Positions 47,680 to 55,815 of a DNA stretch of 64,000 nt are shown one piece after another. The notes beneath the pieces are model-generated. The model worked only from the letters and a program-made list of their open reading frames with translations, had not been told where the DNA came from and made no database searches. Position 1 is the first letter of the stretch; each line of letters opens with the position of its first letter. The position numbers and the translations under genes are program-made. The DNA comes from an uncultured Verrucomicrobiota bacterium. GTDB lineage: Bacteria; Verrucomicrobiota; Kiritimatiellia; CAIVKH01. The DNA lies in the NCBI GenBank assembly GCA_937996795.1, contig CALKUH010000012.1, forward strand, positions 130,887 to 194,886, read 5' to 3'.

Positions 47680-48457
47680 CTGGAGGGAGCGGCACGGACG
47701 ACTTCATCCGCTGAAGCAGCGCTTGAATTTGGCTGCGGTCCGGCACTTCCACACGGAACAGGGTTTCGCCCTCTAACGTATCATAGACCTTCGCGACTAA
47801 CGTTCCCTGCGCACCCTCACTGAACCGCACGAGAGCCCGGGCAGGCTGAATCCGCCCGGCGATCATTGCGTGCGTCGGACCACCGCCGGATGCCAGCATG
47901 TCCTGAAGTTGAATTACATGGCGCATCGTTGGCCCATCAACAAGCGCGATGTCCCCGTCCTGCTCCATGCTGCGCTCCACCTCCGACGCAAGTCTTTGGT
48001 TGTGCGGCGATAGATGCGTATACCCCCCCACTCCACAGGTTAGGCGAGGCATCGATTTTCCACCGGAGTCGTTGCCCCCAACGGATTCAAGCCAGGCGCC
48101 CCCGGCGTGTTGCGAACCAATCGTGATGGATCGCAGGATCAGCGTCGTTTGCGCGTCGACAAGTTTGAGCACCGTGTTGGTTTCGCCACCCTCCGGAACG
48201 AGATGCACATCCACCACAAGGTATCGATTCGCGCCTCCGCGCCGCCAGAGCACCGTTCCGTCGAAGTAACTGTTTGTGAACACCGCATAGCCCTGCCGCT
48301 CAAGGTCCGCGACCACGTTCACGCGGTCCCGCGCCGCAAGCGAAGATCGCGTCACACCAATGACCTCATCAGCCGACACGGACATCGTCACAACAAGAAC
48401 GACCCACAGCACAACCGACGCCAACACACTTCCATACATAGAGATGTCTCTCATCAC
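47663..48457 (-). CDS. Exported protein of unknown function
   Basis: A 264-residue protein with an N-terminal hydrophobic signal (residues 8-28, ending VSAD). The mature part has mixed beta strands (RYLVVDVHLVPEGGETNTVLKLVDAQTTLILRS type) and a helical segment SPHNQRLASEVERSMEQDGDIALVDG. I do not recognise a family; the pattern loosely recalls periplasmic lipoprotein-type proteins with CsgG/TolB-like strands. Its DNA is less GC-rich than the flanking secreted-protein genes, like the defence island to its right. It overlaps the last codons of the DUF4838 gene tail to tail. Confidence 0.55.
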   Translation of the reverse strand: MMRDISMYGSVLASVVLWVVLVVTMSVSADEVIGVTRSSLAARDRVNVVADLERQGYAVFTNSYFDGTVLWRRGGANRYLVVDVHLVPEGGETNTVLKLVDAQTTLILRSITIGSQHAGGAWLESVGGNDSGGKSMPRLTCGVGGYTHLSPHNQRLASEVERSMEQDGDIALVDGPTMRHVIQLQDMLASGGGPTHAMIAGRIQPARALVRFSEGAQGTLVAKVYDTLEGETLFRVEVPDRSQIQALLQRMKSSVPLPPATETR

Positions 48458-48476
48458 GCTCGTGATGATCTATTCG

Positions 48477-48833
48477 TCAGACTCGGGGCAAATTTCGATG
48501 CTCATCGTTTGTCGGCGGACACACCCGACGAGAAAGAGCCTGATGGCGAAGTTGCCAGTCGGGCATAAACACCCGCATCTGAGCCTTATATAGCCTGCCG
48601 TGATTTCGGATTCGGAGATGAAGCAGTTCGTGAAGAATCACATACTCTCGCAAACGTGGCGGCAAACCAAGAACCTCTCTCGACAGCGTCAAGCGGCCCC
48701 GCGCCGAACAAGATGCCCATTTGCTTTTCATGTCCACCAGCATAACGCTGGTCGGCGCCACGCCGAGCCGCTTTCCCCAAAAGGAAATCCGACGCCTCAA
48801 CGCAAGTGCCCGACGCTTGGAGTCGGTCCTCAT
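48477..48833 (-). CDS. YgjP-like zinc metallopeptidase (DUF45)
   Basis: A 118-residue single-domain YgjP/DUF45 protein. It has KWASCSARGRLTLSREV and the metal motif VILHELLHLRIRNHG (His68, Glu69, His72, with His78 as the likely third ligand), as in the WLM/SprT-like peptidase group. It lacks a membrane anchor. Its ATG overlaps the stop of the upstream hsdR part by 4 nt (ATGA), which ties it to the restriction operon. YgjP-like genes are common companions of type I hsdR; the role there is not established. Confidence 0.85.
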   Translation of the reverse strand: MRTDSKRRALALRRRISFWGKRLGVAPTSVMLVDMKSKWASCSARGRLTLSREVLGLPPRLREYVILHELLHLRIRNHGRLYKAQMRVFMPDWQLRHQALSRRVCPPTNDEHRNLPRV

Positions 48834-50860
48834 GACACACGATTCCGCATGACGAGCTCTGCGATTTCGATCATTCGCCGTCCGCGCGTAAAAGGCATCA
48901 ATACCTTGTAAACAGCGGCTTTTAGCTGCCGCTTCTCGTCGGGATTCTGTGCCGCGTTGGGGAATCGCGCGAATGCGACGCTGATTTCCTGCGCAACCAC
49001 CTCGGCGCGTTCAACGCCCTCTCCTTTTAGCGCCCACGCAACGGCAAAGGTCTGCGCGTCCAGCCCGCTCGCCTCCCGCGCCTTCCGAGCCGCGATCCGC
49101 TCACGCATGAGCGCTTCCAATTCCTCGCGCGCCTTGACGGTGGAGGTCTTCCGTTCCTCCAGATTTTCCATGACCGCGGCCGCCCGCTCGGCAATGCCAA
49201 TCAAGAACGGTTCCTGTCCGGCCGAGGACGCATCCTGAAGGCTGCGCGTCAGGTTGATCACATTGCGCTCATCGTCACCCTTTTTCTTCCGAAGGGCGTC
49301 TAGCGCCGCCTCATCAAATTCCACCACCCGAGTCAGCTTGTCCAAGCCGTGCGCCTGGGCCTTTTCCTGGACCAGCGCCGCCGTCTTGTGCGCGAGGTCC
49401 GCGAGAAAACTCGTGCTGCCCGCGTAGGCGACCCGCTGGGCGGCGTACAGGTCGGCCACCTCGTTGTACGCTTCGATGTGGGGGCGAAGCCGACGGGAGG
49501 GCGACAGGATTTCGTAGAGGTTCTGCAATTCCCGGAAAAGCTCCACGAACGCCTCGCGCGCCTTTTTCGGAAACAACTTCTCGTATAGCATCTTTTCCAG
49601 CGCCTCGTCAGGCTGGGCGCCGGACCGGCGGTACAGATAGGGTTGCACCGGACCGGCCATGAGCTCCTCAAATCTCACATACAGGTCGTCCAGCCCCTCG
49701 ATCACGCCCGCATAGTCGCGGGAATCGAACGAAAGCGCCTTGCGCAGGTCTTTGAGGACACCGACGAAATCAATGATGACCCCGCAGGGTTTCTCCACGC
49801 CTTTCGCATCCACAAAGGGCCGGTTGACACGCGCTGTGGCCTGTAGCAACACATGGTCGCGCATCGGCTTGTCGAGATACATGCAGTAGAGAATGGGCGC
49901 GTCGTACCCGGTCAGCAACTTGTCGGTCACGATCAGAATCTTCGGCCCGCCATCCGCCTTCGGGAACTCCTTGCGCACGCGCTTTTCCGCGTCTTCCTCA
50001 AGCTGAACCTTGCTCACCAGCGGACGGTCCACCACATCGGACGGGTTGCTTGTGTACACCGCCTCGACAAAACCCGGCGGCAGCAGCTTGTCCAACGCGA
50101 CCTTGTACTTGGCGCAGGCCTCGCGATCCACCGCCACCAGAAAGGCCTTGTAGCCCAACGGCTCCACACTCTCGCGGAAGTGCCCGGCCACAAACCGCGC
50201 AACCTTCTCCACGCGATCATCCGCCTTGAGAAAACTCTTGAGATGCACCGCCCGGTCCAGCGCGCGGTTCAAATCCTCCACATCGCTGACTCCCTCCGTG
50301 TCGGCCAGCGAGAGGAATTCTTTTTCGAGCAACTCCTTGTCCAGCACCAGTTGCCCCGGCGCCAGCGCGTGCCGCAACTTCAGCGTGGTCCGGTCCTGGA
50401 TGGATTCCGCGATGGGGTACTTGTCGAGATAGCCCGACTCGTCTTGGAACCCGAACACCTTGAACGTGCCCTGACCCGTGGCGGTCCGGTCAATCGGCGT
50501 ACCGGTGAAGCCGATGAACGTCGCGTTCGGCAAGGCGCCCATCAAATAGTTGCCCAGATCGCCGCCGGTCGTCCGGTGCGCTTCGTCCACCAGCACATAG
50601 ATGTTGCGCCGAAGATTCAGTCCGGCGGGCAAGCCCTCGAACTTGTGGATCATTGAGATGATCAACCCCCGGAAATCCGCCTCCAGCAACTCCTGCAACC
50701 GCTCCCGCGAGCGCGCCGTCTCCACCACCACCGCCGAATCCTTCGACTCCGCGAACAGGCGCGACACCCAACCCGAGAGCTGACCCTCCAGCTCCGTCCG
50801 GTCCACCACGAGCAACACCGTCGGCGTGCCTTCGATCACCGCAGGGCGGGCCTTTTTCAT
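48830..50860 (-). CDS. hsdR: Type I restriction enzyme HsdR, C-terminal (helicase) part
   Basis: 676 residues containing the remainder of the HsdR motor: motif Ia (TVLLVVDRTELEGQL, residues 14-28), DEAH motif II at 92-95 (LVDEAHRT), motif III FTGTPID, the RecA2 motifs ILIVTDKLLTGYDAPI and LQATARVNRPF, and the helical C-terminal domain that binds HsdM/S. It lacks Walker A and the nuclease domain, which are on the preceding frame. The ATG overlaps the upstream stop codon as ATGA; the upstream in-frame TGA is only two codons earlier. Confidence 0.9.
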   Translation of the reverse strand: MKKARPAVIEGTPTVLLVVDRTELEGQLSGWVSRLFAESKDSAVVVETARSRERLQELLEADFRGLIISMIHKFEGLPAGLNLRRNIYVLVDEAHRTTGGDLGNYLMGALPNATFIGFTGTPIDRTATGQGTFKVFGFQDESGYLDKYPIAESIQDRTTLKLRHALAPGQLVLDKELLEKEFLSLADTEGVSDVEDLNRALDRAVHLKSFLKADDRVEKVARFVAGHFRESVEPLGYKAFLVAVDREACAKYKVALDKLLPPGFVEAVYTSNPSDVVDRPLVSKVQLEEDAEKRVRKEFPKADGGPKILIVTDKLLTGYDAPILYCMYLDKPMRDHVLLQATARVNRPFVDAKGVEKPCGVIIDFVGVLKDLRKALSFDSRDYAGVIEGLDDLYVRFEELMAGPVQPYLYRRSGAQPDEALEKMLYEKLFPKKAREAFVELFRELQNLYEILSPSRRLRPHIEAYNEVADLYAAQRVAYAGSTSFLADLAHKTAALVQEKAQAHGLDKLTRVVEFDEAALDALRKKKGDDERNVINLTRSLQDASSAGQEPFLIGIAERAAAVMENLEERKTSTVKAREELEALMRERIAARKAREASGLDAQTFAVAWALKGEGVERAEVVAQEISVAFARFPNAAQNPDEKRQLKAAVYKVLMPFTRGRRMIEIAELVMRNRVS

Positions 50861-51864
50861 GCCTCACCCCCGGCGTCGTAACGGCCTTCCAGCAACAACT
50901 TCGCCGCCGTGATCATGGTGAACGTCTTACCGGACCCCTGCGTGTGCCAGACAAGGCCGCGCGTCTTCTTCGCGTCGCGGCAGCGCTCGACCACTTTCGC
51001 CACGGCCCGCGTTTGGTGTTGGCGCAACACGGTTTTGTGCAGGACGTCGTCTTTCACGTAGAACAGAATCCACTCGCGCAACAGCATCAGGAAGTGTGGC
51101 CGGTCGAAGAACGCGCGCACCGCGTCGCCATACGTGGTGTAGCCCTGTGGATCACGCTCCTCGGCGGCCAGCTTCAACTCCGATTTGCCGTCGCCATCCC
51201 GCAACGCCATCAACGGACGCGACGCCGCGAGTTGTTGCTTCCAGTTGAAAATGCCCTTGCGCTCGTAGTTCCAGGTGACGCCGTAGAAGTATTCGATGAC
51301 GTGCGTGATGTTGAACACCTGCGGCACAACCAGCATTTCCGGTGTTTCCAGCTCGTAGCGCTTCAACTGCGCCACGGCCCTCTCCATCGCATCGGAGCGC
51401 TTGGGGTTCTTGCACTCCACCAGCGCAACCGGAATGCCGTTGATCAGGAACATCACATCCGGCCGGTTCCCCTTCTTCCACTTGCTCCGGTGCCCCCACT
51501 CCGGGGTGACGTGATACCGGTTGTTGTCCAGATTCGCGTAGTCAATCAGCGCGACCTGCACCCGGCGCTTTTCCGATTCGACGAAAACGCTTTCGTGCCC
51601 GCGCAACCAGCCCAGCATCTGCCGGTTCCCCTCGCGCGTCGGCGGCAGCGCCTCCAACGCATCCACGATCCCCGCCACATTCTCCGCCGTAACCACGCCC
51701 GGGTTCAGCCGCACCAGCGCCGCCTCCAACTCCTCGTAGAAGAACAGCCCGTCCTCACCCCGCCGCCGCGCCAACGCATCGGCCTCGGGCACGCGGGTCC
51801 ACCCCGCAGCCTCCGCATGGCGAAGCAACGGCTCCTGCACGATCTCTCGCTCGCCGTGGCTCAT
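50857..51864 (-). CDS. hsdR: Type I restriction enzyme HsdR, N-terminal (nuclease) part
   Basis: 335 residues: an HSDR_N PD-(D/E)XK nuclease domain (RPDVMFLINGIPVALVECK; Asp136, Glu150, Lys152), then the start of the first RecA-like domain, ending shortly after Walker A (HTQGSGKTFTM, GSGKT at 310-314). The frame stops at GGEA-TGA, where the polypeptide normally continues into motif Ia; the rest is encoded one frame away in the next gene. Either a natural two-gene HsdR or a single-base deletion. Its ATG overlaps the hsdS stop by 4 nt. Confidence 0.9.
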   Translation of the reverse strand: MSHGEREIVQEPLLRHAEAAGWTRVPEADALARRRGEDGLFFYEELEAALVRLNPGVVTAENVAGIVDALEALPPTREGNRQMLGWLRGHESVFVESEKRRVQVALIDYANLDNNRYHVTPEWGHRSKWKKGNRPDVMFLINGIPVALVECKNPKRSDAMERAVAQLKRYELETPEMLVVPQVFNITHVIEYFYGVTWNYERKGIFNWKQQLAASRPLMALRDGDGKSELKLAAEERDPQGYTTYGDAVRAFFDRPHFLMLLREWILFYVKDDVLHKTVLRQHQTRAVAKVVERCRDAKKTRGLVWHTQGSGKTFTMITAAKLLLEGRYDAGGEA

Positions 51865-53078
51865 GGCGTCACCTCCACCACCCGCCGCCTGCCGGTCATC
51901 AGGTCGCGCAGCAATGACGCGAACAACTCGCGCAGCAACTTCTGGCGGGCTTCGTGGCGGGCGATTCGGACGTCGATGCCTCGGAATAGTGCTGCGACAT
52001 CTCGTTGCTCGTCAGGATTCGGGCATGGAACCATAAATGACTTTAGAAAAGCACAGGTCAATGCACCCTTCGTGCTACCCATGCCATGCGCGGCCGCGCG
52101 TAAATCGTCGTAGCGTGACGACAGGAAATATCGGAAAAAGTCCGGATGAGCCGACTCAGTTAAGGTGATGTACGCGAGATGTTGGCTGATGCAGGTCTCG
52201 ATCTCCGTTTTTGCCACATTTCCCAAGGTCTTGCCCTGTCCGGTTATGGCGACCAATAGACTCCCGGCGGGCACCCGTGGAAGATGGCATTCCCGTACTG
52301 CGAGTTCGGTAACGAACTGATCGGCAGCATAGATCACCCCTTCATGTATTTTTCCACTCGTAAGCCAAGGAATCTTTCCTCCACTCCAGTAGCGATGATC
52401 AGACCTGCGCGGCGTTGATCCGTTTCCGATTTTGGCCAATGAACCCAGAGAAACGACAGGCCACGATTCCCGTTCGGCACCCGTTCCCTCCCCCCGCAAC
52501 CCGCGCGTGAAGACCTCCGCCAGCGCGGCCTGTTTCAGCTCGCGCGCCACCCGCAGCCGTTCGGTTTCGGTCTCCACGGCGGCTTGAACCTCGGCAAGCA
52601 AAGCGGCAATAGCCCTTTGCTCGGCGAGAGCGGGCAAAGGAATCGGCGCTTCTGCGAGAATGCTGGCGTTTACGCCTCCCTTCAAATTGCCATCTTTGTG
52701 CCGGTCAATGAAACTGACAAAATGTTCGGAGCATGTGCAGAAGAAAAAGAATTCTGGATCCAAACCGGGCTTCGCACGGAGACGAATCAAGTAGGACGCG
52801 AATACCGCTTCCGGAGGATTCTTGATGAAAGCAGTTCGACCGGTCGTAGCCCCAATCCGCGCGATTACAACGTCACCATCATGCAGCCGGTATTTACCGA
52901 TCTCGTCAGGGGGGCATTGACAGCGCGGTACGGTCGTCCAATCAGGGCTACCACCCTTCAGGTCTGTGATCCTCAGGAATCTCGGCCCATTGGCATCAAA
53001 ATCAGCTGAGGCCGTAAATCCATACTGAGGCTGTTCGCAGAGCTCGACTAATTTCGCTGTCTTCCAAGGCGGCGTCAC
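51861..53078 (-). CDS. hsdS: Type I restriction enzyme specificity subunit HsdS
   Basis: A 405-residue subunit with two target-recognition domains (about residues 1-155 and 205-365) separated by conserved helical spacers (ALAEQRAIAALLAEVQAAVETETERLRVARELKQAAL; second: PDEQRDVAALFRGIDVRIARHEARQKLLRELFASLL). The layout is complete, so both halves of a bipartite DNA target should be read. The target itself cannot be predicted. It begins 166 nt after the ORF6N gene; this gap carries palindromic repeats and is the only real gap in the operon. Confidence 0.93.
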   Translation of the reverse strand: MTPPWKTAKLVELCEQPQYGFTASADFDANGPRFLRITDLKGGSPDWTTVPRCQCPPDEIGKYRLHDGDVVIARIGATTGRTAFIKNPPEAVFASYLIRLRAKPGLDPEFFFFCTCSEHFVSFIDRHKDGNLKGGVNASILAEAPIPLPALAEQRAIAALLAEVQAAVETETERLRVARELKQAALAEVFTRGLRGEGTGAERESWPVVSLGSLAKIGNGSTPRRSDHRYWSGGKIPWLTSGKIHEGVIYAADQFVTELAVRECHLPRVPAGSLLVAITGQGKTLGNVAKTEIETCISQHLAYITLTESAHPDFFRYFLSSRYDDLRAAAHGMGSTKGALTCAFLKSFMVPCPNPDEQRDVAALFRGIDVRIARHEARQKLLRELFASLLRDLMTGRRRVVEVTP

Positions 53079-53120
53079 GGTTGCACCATCGAAGTTGGTG
53101 GTCGAGTCGTGCTTCGCTTT

Positions 53121-53182
53121 GATCCGGTCACATTTTGCGACCGCATGGCAGCTCGGTAACCGGTCACAATTTGTGACCGGTT
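53121..53182. repeat. Palindromic CCGGTCACAATTTGTGACCGG repeats before hsdS
   Basis: A perfect 25-nt palindrome with a single central base lies at 53158-53182 (arm AACCGGTCACAA). A degenerate copy starts at 53121 (GATCCGGTCACATTTTGCGACC). Both lie between the ORF6N stop and the hsdS start. A third, longer copy is inside the ORF6N coding region at 53634-53664. Flanking bases (GTTGCTC on the minus strand) are shared by the two best copies, so the repeated unit is larger than the palindrome. Confidence 0.85.
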
Positions 53183-53244
53183 CGGAGCAACCGCCCCATC
53201 ATCATGCTGTTGCGACTGCATTGTTCCCAAAGGCCGACCTGCGT

Positions 53245-53919
53245 TCATGATTCGATCCTTGGTTCGCCCCACTTCACCGAATCAGCGCTACTCTCGTTCG
53301 CGAGCGATTTCGCCCTTCCGTATTTCGCCCGCCGCTCCGCCACGCCAAATCCAATCCGTTTCGCTGGCGGGTCGGGCGGTGGGAGCAGGAGCGGGCGGAG
53401 CTGCTCGAAGAGTTCCTGCAACTGGCGGTCGTGAACGAGCAGCACCTTCTCGATCTGGTCGAGGCGCTTGGCCATTTCGTACTGGGAGACCAGCGTGCCC
53501 CGAATGCGGACGAAGGCGCGGACAATAAAGACGCTCATCTCGACCGCGCGCGGGGAACGCAACACATTGGCCGCCATCAGCGCACCGTGTTCCGTGAAGG
53601 CAAGAGGTCGGGAACGAGGGATTCGATACTTGCCTGATCCGGTCACAATTTGTGACCGGATCAGAGCAACACATTCAGCATGAATCGGTTGCGACTCATT
53701 CGCAGCCTCTTGCGCGCGCCACTCCGCCGATTCGCGAGTGGTCAAACGAAAGACGAAGTCCGCCGGAAAACGCTTCGCGTTTCGCTGCACCGCTTGATTC
53801 AGCGCCTTGGTTTCGACGTCGTAAATTCGGGCGAGGTCGGCGTCAAGAATCACCTTCTGTCCGCGGATGTCGCGGATCAGGTGTTCGATGCCGCGCAGCG
53901 CGGCGGCTTCGGTCTTCAT
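53245..53919 (-). CDS. ORF6N-domain protein
   Basis: A 224-residue protein with an N-terminal ORF6N domain: IEHLIRDIRGQKVILDADLARIYDVETKALNQAVQRNAKRFP and FRLTTRESAEW, then PLAFTEHGALMAANVLRSPRAVEMSVFIVRAFVRIR. ORF6N is a KilA-N-associated, putative DNA-binding domain found in phage and in type I restriction loci. A coiled-coil-like tail follows (AKRLDQIEKVLLVHDRQLQELFEQL), then a Pro-rich end. Its ATG overlaps the hsdM stop (ATGA). Within it, at 53634-53664, the coding DNA (IRSQIVTGS) is a perfect 31-nt palindrome. Confidence 0.88.
   Translation of the reverse strand: MKTEAAALRGIEHLIRDIRGQKVILDADLARIYDVETKALNQAVQRNAKRFPADFVFRLTTRESAEWRAQEAANESQPIHAECVALIRSQIVTGSGKYRIPRSRPLAFTEHGALMAANVLRSPRAVEMSVFIVRAFVRIRGTLVSQYEMAKRLDQIEKVLLVHDRQLQELFEQLRPLLLPPPDPPAKRIGFGVAERRAKYGRAKSLANESSADSVKWGEPRIES
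53634..53664. repeat. Perfect 31-nt palindrome inside the ORF6N gene
   Basis: Fifteen-base arms (CTGATCCGGTCACAA and its exact complement) flank one central T at 53649. It shares its 21-nt core with the palindrome at 53158-53182. It is in frame and encodes a segment (LIRSQIVTGSG) that matches the normal ORF6N consensus, so the palindrome is compatible with protein function. Confidence 0.9.
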
Positions 53920-55772
53920 TCCCCGACCTCCTGCGCCAGCAGGGGCTTCAACAGGCGCTTGAGATTCTTATCAATCTCCCCCGCCTTGCGGTCCAAGGCC
54001 TCCAGTTCCGCGAGGATGAGCGGGAGTTCGCGGGTGGTGTTTTCGGAGACCACGACCACATGCCGCGACGGGGCGAGGTTGTAGTCGGCCGCCTTCGCGT
54101 CCTCCGCAGTGATGACACGGGCGAAGCCGTCGATGTCCTGTCCGGTCTGGAACGCCTTGGCGATCTTCGCTATGGCGTCCTCGGTCAGATAATTCTTCGG
54201 CGTGCCTTTTTTGAACTCGGCGCTGGCGTTCACCAGCACGATGCGCCCCCGGCGATCCTTCGGCTTGTCGCGGCGCAGCATGATGATAATGCCAGGCGCG
54301 GGGGTGTTGTAGAACAGGTTGTCGGGCAGCAGGATCACGCCATCAATCAGGTCTTGCTCGACGAACCATTTGCGGATGGCGCGCTCCTTGTCCTCGCTCT
54401 TGCCGCCGGAGCCGCGCGAAACTGCGCCGGTGTCGAGCACTACGGCGGCGCGGCCGCCCTTGTTCAGGCAGGCCACGGTATGCTGCAGCCACGGCCAGTC
54501 CGCCTTGCCGGTGGTCAGCCCGCCCTGCTTCTCGAAGCGGTCGAAGCTGTCATTTTCATAGACCTTCGTATCGAAGACCTGATTCCACATCGGATTCGCC
54601 ACGATCAGATCGAACGCACGCAGGCCCTGCCCATCCGGTGTGCGAAACTTCGGATTGCGCATCGAATCGCCGCGCACAAGGTCCGCCTGCAAGTCGTGGA
54701 TGACGGTGTTCATGCGGGCGATGGCATAACTCGGACCCTGCAACTCCTGGCCGTGCAGCTTGAGCGGCACCTTGCGCGCGGCGGGGTCGAGTCGTGATGC
54801 CACCAGTTGCAGCTTGATGAGCAGTCCACCGGAACCGCAGGCGTAGTCATAGGCCGATTCACCGGGACGGGGACGGAGCAACTCCGCCATCAGGAAGCCG
54901 ACTTCGGTCGGGGTGAAGAACTCGCCCGCGCTGGAACCGGACCCTTCGGCGAATTTTCGGAGCAGGTATTCGTAGCAGCGACCGAGGAAATCGGGCTCCA
55001 CGTCGTGCAGGCCGAGGCGGTAGCGCGGATCGGAGAACGTCTCGATCACGCCCTTGAGCGCCGCATCGCTGATCTCGCGTTCGCCGCCCGCGCCGACGTG
55101 GTTGAAGTCCACCAGATCCACGATGCCGGCCAGCGTCGGGTTGCTGCGCGCAACCAGTCGGCAGGTGATGGTGAGCTGTTCGCCAAGCGTCTTGGGTTCC
55201 TTCTTCTTCGGCCACTTGAAGGCCGTACGCCCGGAAACGACCGCCCAGCGGGCGGCGGGCGGGAGATAGAAGCGAACGACGCGCTCCTCGGGCGGGGTGT
55301 TCTGCTCGACCTCGCTCTCGATCACCTCCAGCGCCGTCTCGCGATCGCCATACTCCTCGGCCAGTCGCGCCACCTCATCGTCGAAGACATCGGAGAGCCG
55401 CTTGATGAAGAGGATGGGCAGCAGGTAGTCCTTGAACTTTGGCGCATCCTTCTCGCCGCGAATGGAGCACGCCGCATCCCACAGCATCTGCTCCATGGAT
55501 TTGTTGCCAAGCACCTTGCTGTGCCGGGTGCCCCGGCGCGTGCGCGTCGAGGTCGTTGGCGAATCAGCCGCACCCCCTTCGGCAAGCGGCCCCGCCTCCG
55601 CAAGCAGCCGATCAATGGCCGCCTGCTGCCGCCGCTGCGGCTTCGATTTCCCACCCTCCCAACGATTCACCGTTGCGAAGGACACATTGAGCTGCGCCGC
55701 CAATTCTTCCTGGCTCCAACCTCGGGCGGAGCGAATGCGCAGCAATTGATCAGACAGCGATGGACTTGACAT
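53916..55772 (-). CDS. hsdM: Type I DNA methyltransferase HsdM with N-terminal XRE-type HTH
   Basis: A 618-residue fusion. Residues 6-60 are an XRE-family helix-turn-helix (LLRIRSARGWSQEELAAQLNVSFATVNRWEGGKSKP). Residues 64-90 are a linker. Residues 92-618 are an N6-adenine methyltransferase with the HsdM N-terminal helical domain, the AdoMet motif YACGSGGLL (ACGSGG at 311-316) and the catalytic motif IV as NPMW (393-396), a known variant of NPPF/Y in this family. It is the first gene of the operon hsdM-orf6N-hsdS-hsdR-ygjP. The HTH could let it repress its own promoter and the divergent CBASS promoter. Confidence 0.92.
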   Translation of the reverse strand: MSSPSLSDQLLRIRSARGWSQEELAAQLNVSFATVNRWEGGKSKPQRRQQAAIDRLLAEAGPLAEGGAADSPTTSTRTRRGTRHSKVLGNKSMEQMLWDAACSIRGEKDAPKFKDYLLPILFIKRLSDVFDDEVARLAEEYGDRETALEVIESEVEQNTPPEERVVRFYLPPAARWAVVSGRTAFKWPKKKEPKTLGEQLTITCRLVARSNPTLAGIVDLVDFNHVGAGGEREISDAALKGVIETFSDPRYRLGLHDVEPDFLGRCYEYLLRKFAEGSGSSAGEFFTPTEVGFLMAELLRPRPGESAYDYACGSGGLLIKLQLVASRLDPAARKVPLKLHGQELQGPSYAIARMNTVIHDLQADLVRGDSMRNPKFRTPDGQGLRAFDLIVANPMWNQVFDTKVYENDSFDRFEKQGGLTTGKADWPWLQHTVACLNKGGRAAVVLDTGAVSRGSGGKSEDKERAIRKWFVEQDLIDGVILLPDNLFYNTPAPGIIIMLRRDKPKDRRGRIVLVNASAEFKKGTPKNYLTEDAIAKIAKAFQTGQDIDGFARVITAEDAKAADYNLAPSRHVVVVSENTTRELPLILAELEALDRKAGEIDKNLKRLLKPLLAQEVGE

Positions 55773-55815
55773 AAAACAACAATGCTATAGCATATATGAC
55801 AAAGCAAGGATTTTT
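55773..55815. promoter_or_regulatory. Divergent hsdM/CBASS promoter with perfect 12-bp palindrome
   Basis: The 43-nt AT-rich gap between hsdM and the patatin gene contains the perfect palindrome ATGCTATAGCAT at 55782-55793 and TATATG/TATAGC stretches that could serve as -10 elements. AAGGA at 55806-55810 is the likely ribosome site for the patatin gene. The palindrome is about the size of XRE-type operators, and an XRE domain is encoded by the adjacent gene. Confidence 0.6.

Noticed and set aside
50866..50880. HsdR split explained by a miscounted G5 run
   Set aside because: Adding a G to that run makes an in-frame TGA and removing one leads into a frame lacking helicase motifs; only a change closer to the ATGA would rejoin the halves.
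53245..53919. ORF6N gene as evidence of a prophage
   Set aside because: No integrase, capsid, terminase or lysis genes are nearby, and the gene is translationally coupled to hsdM.
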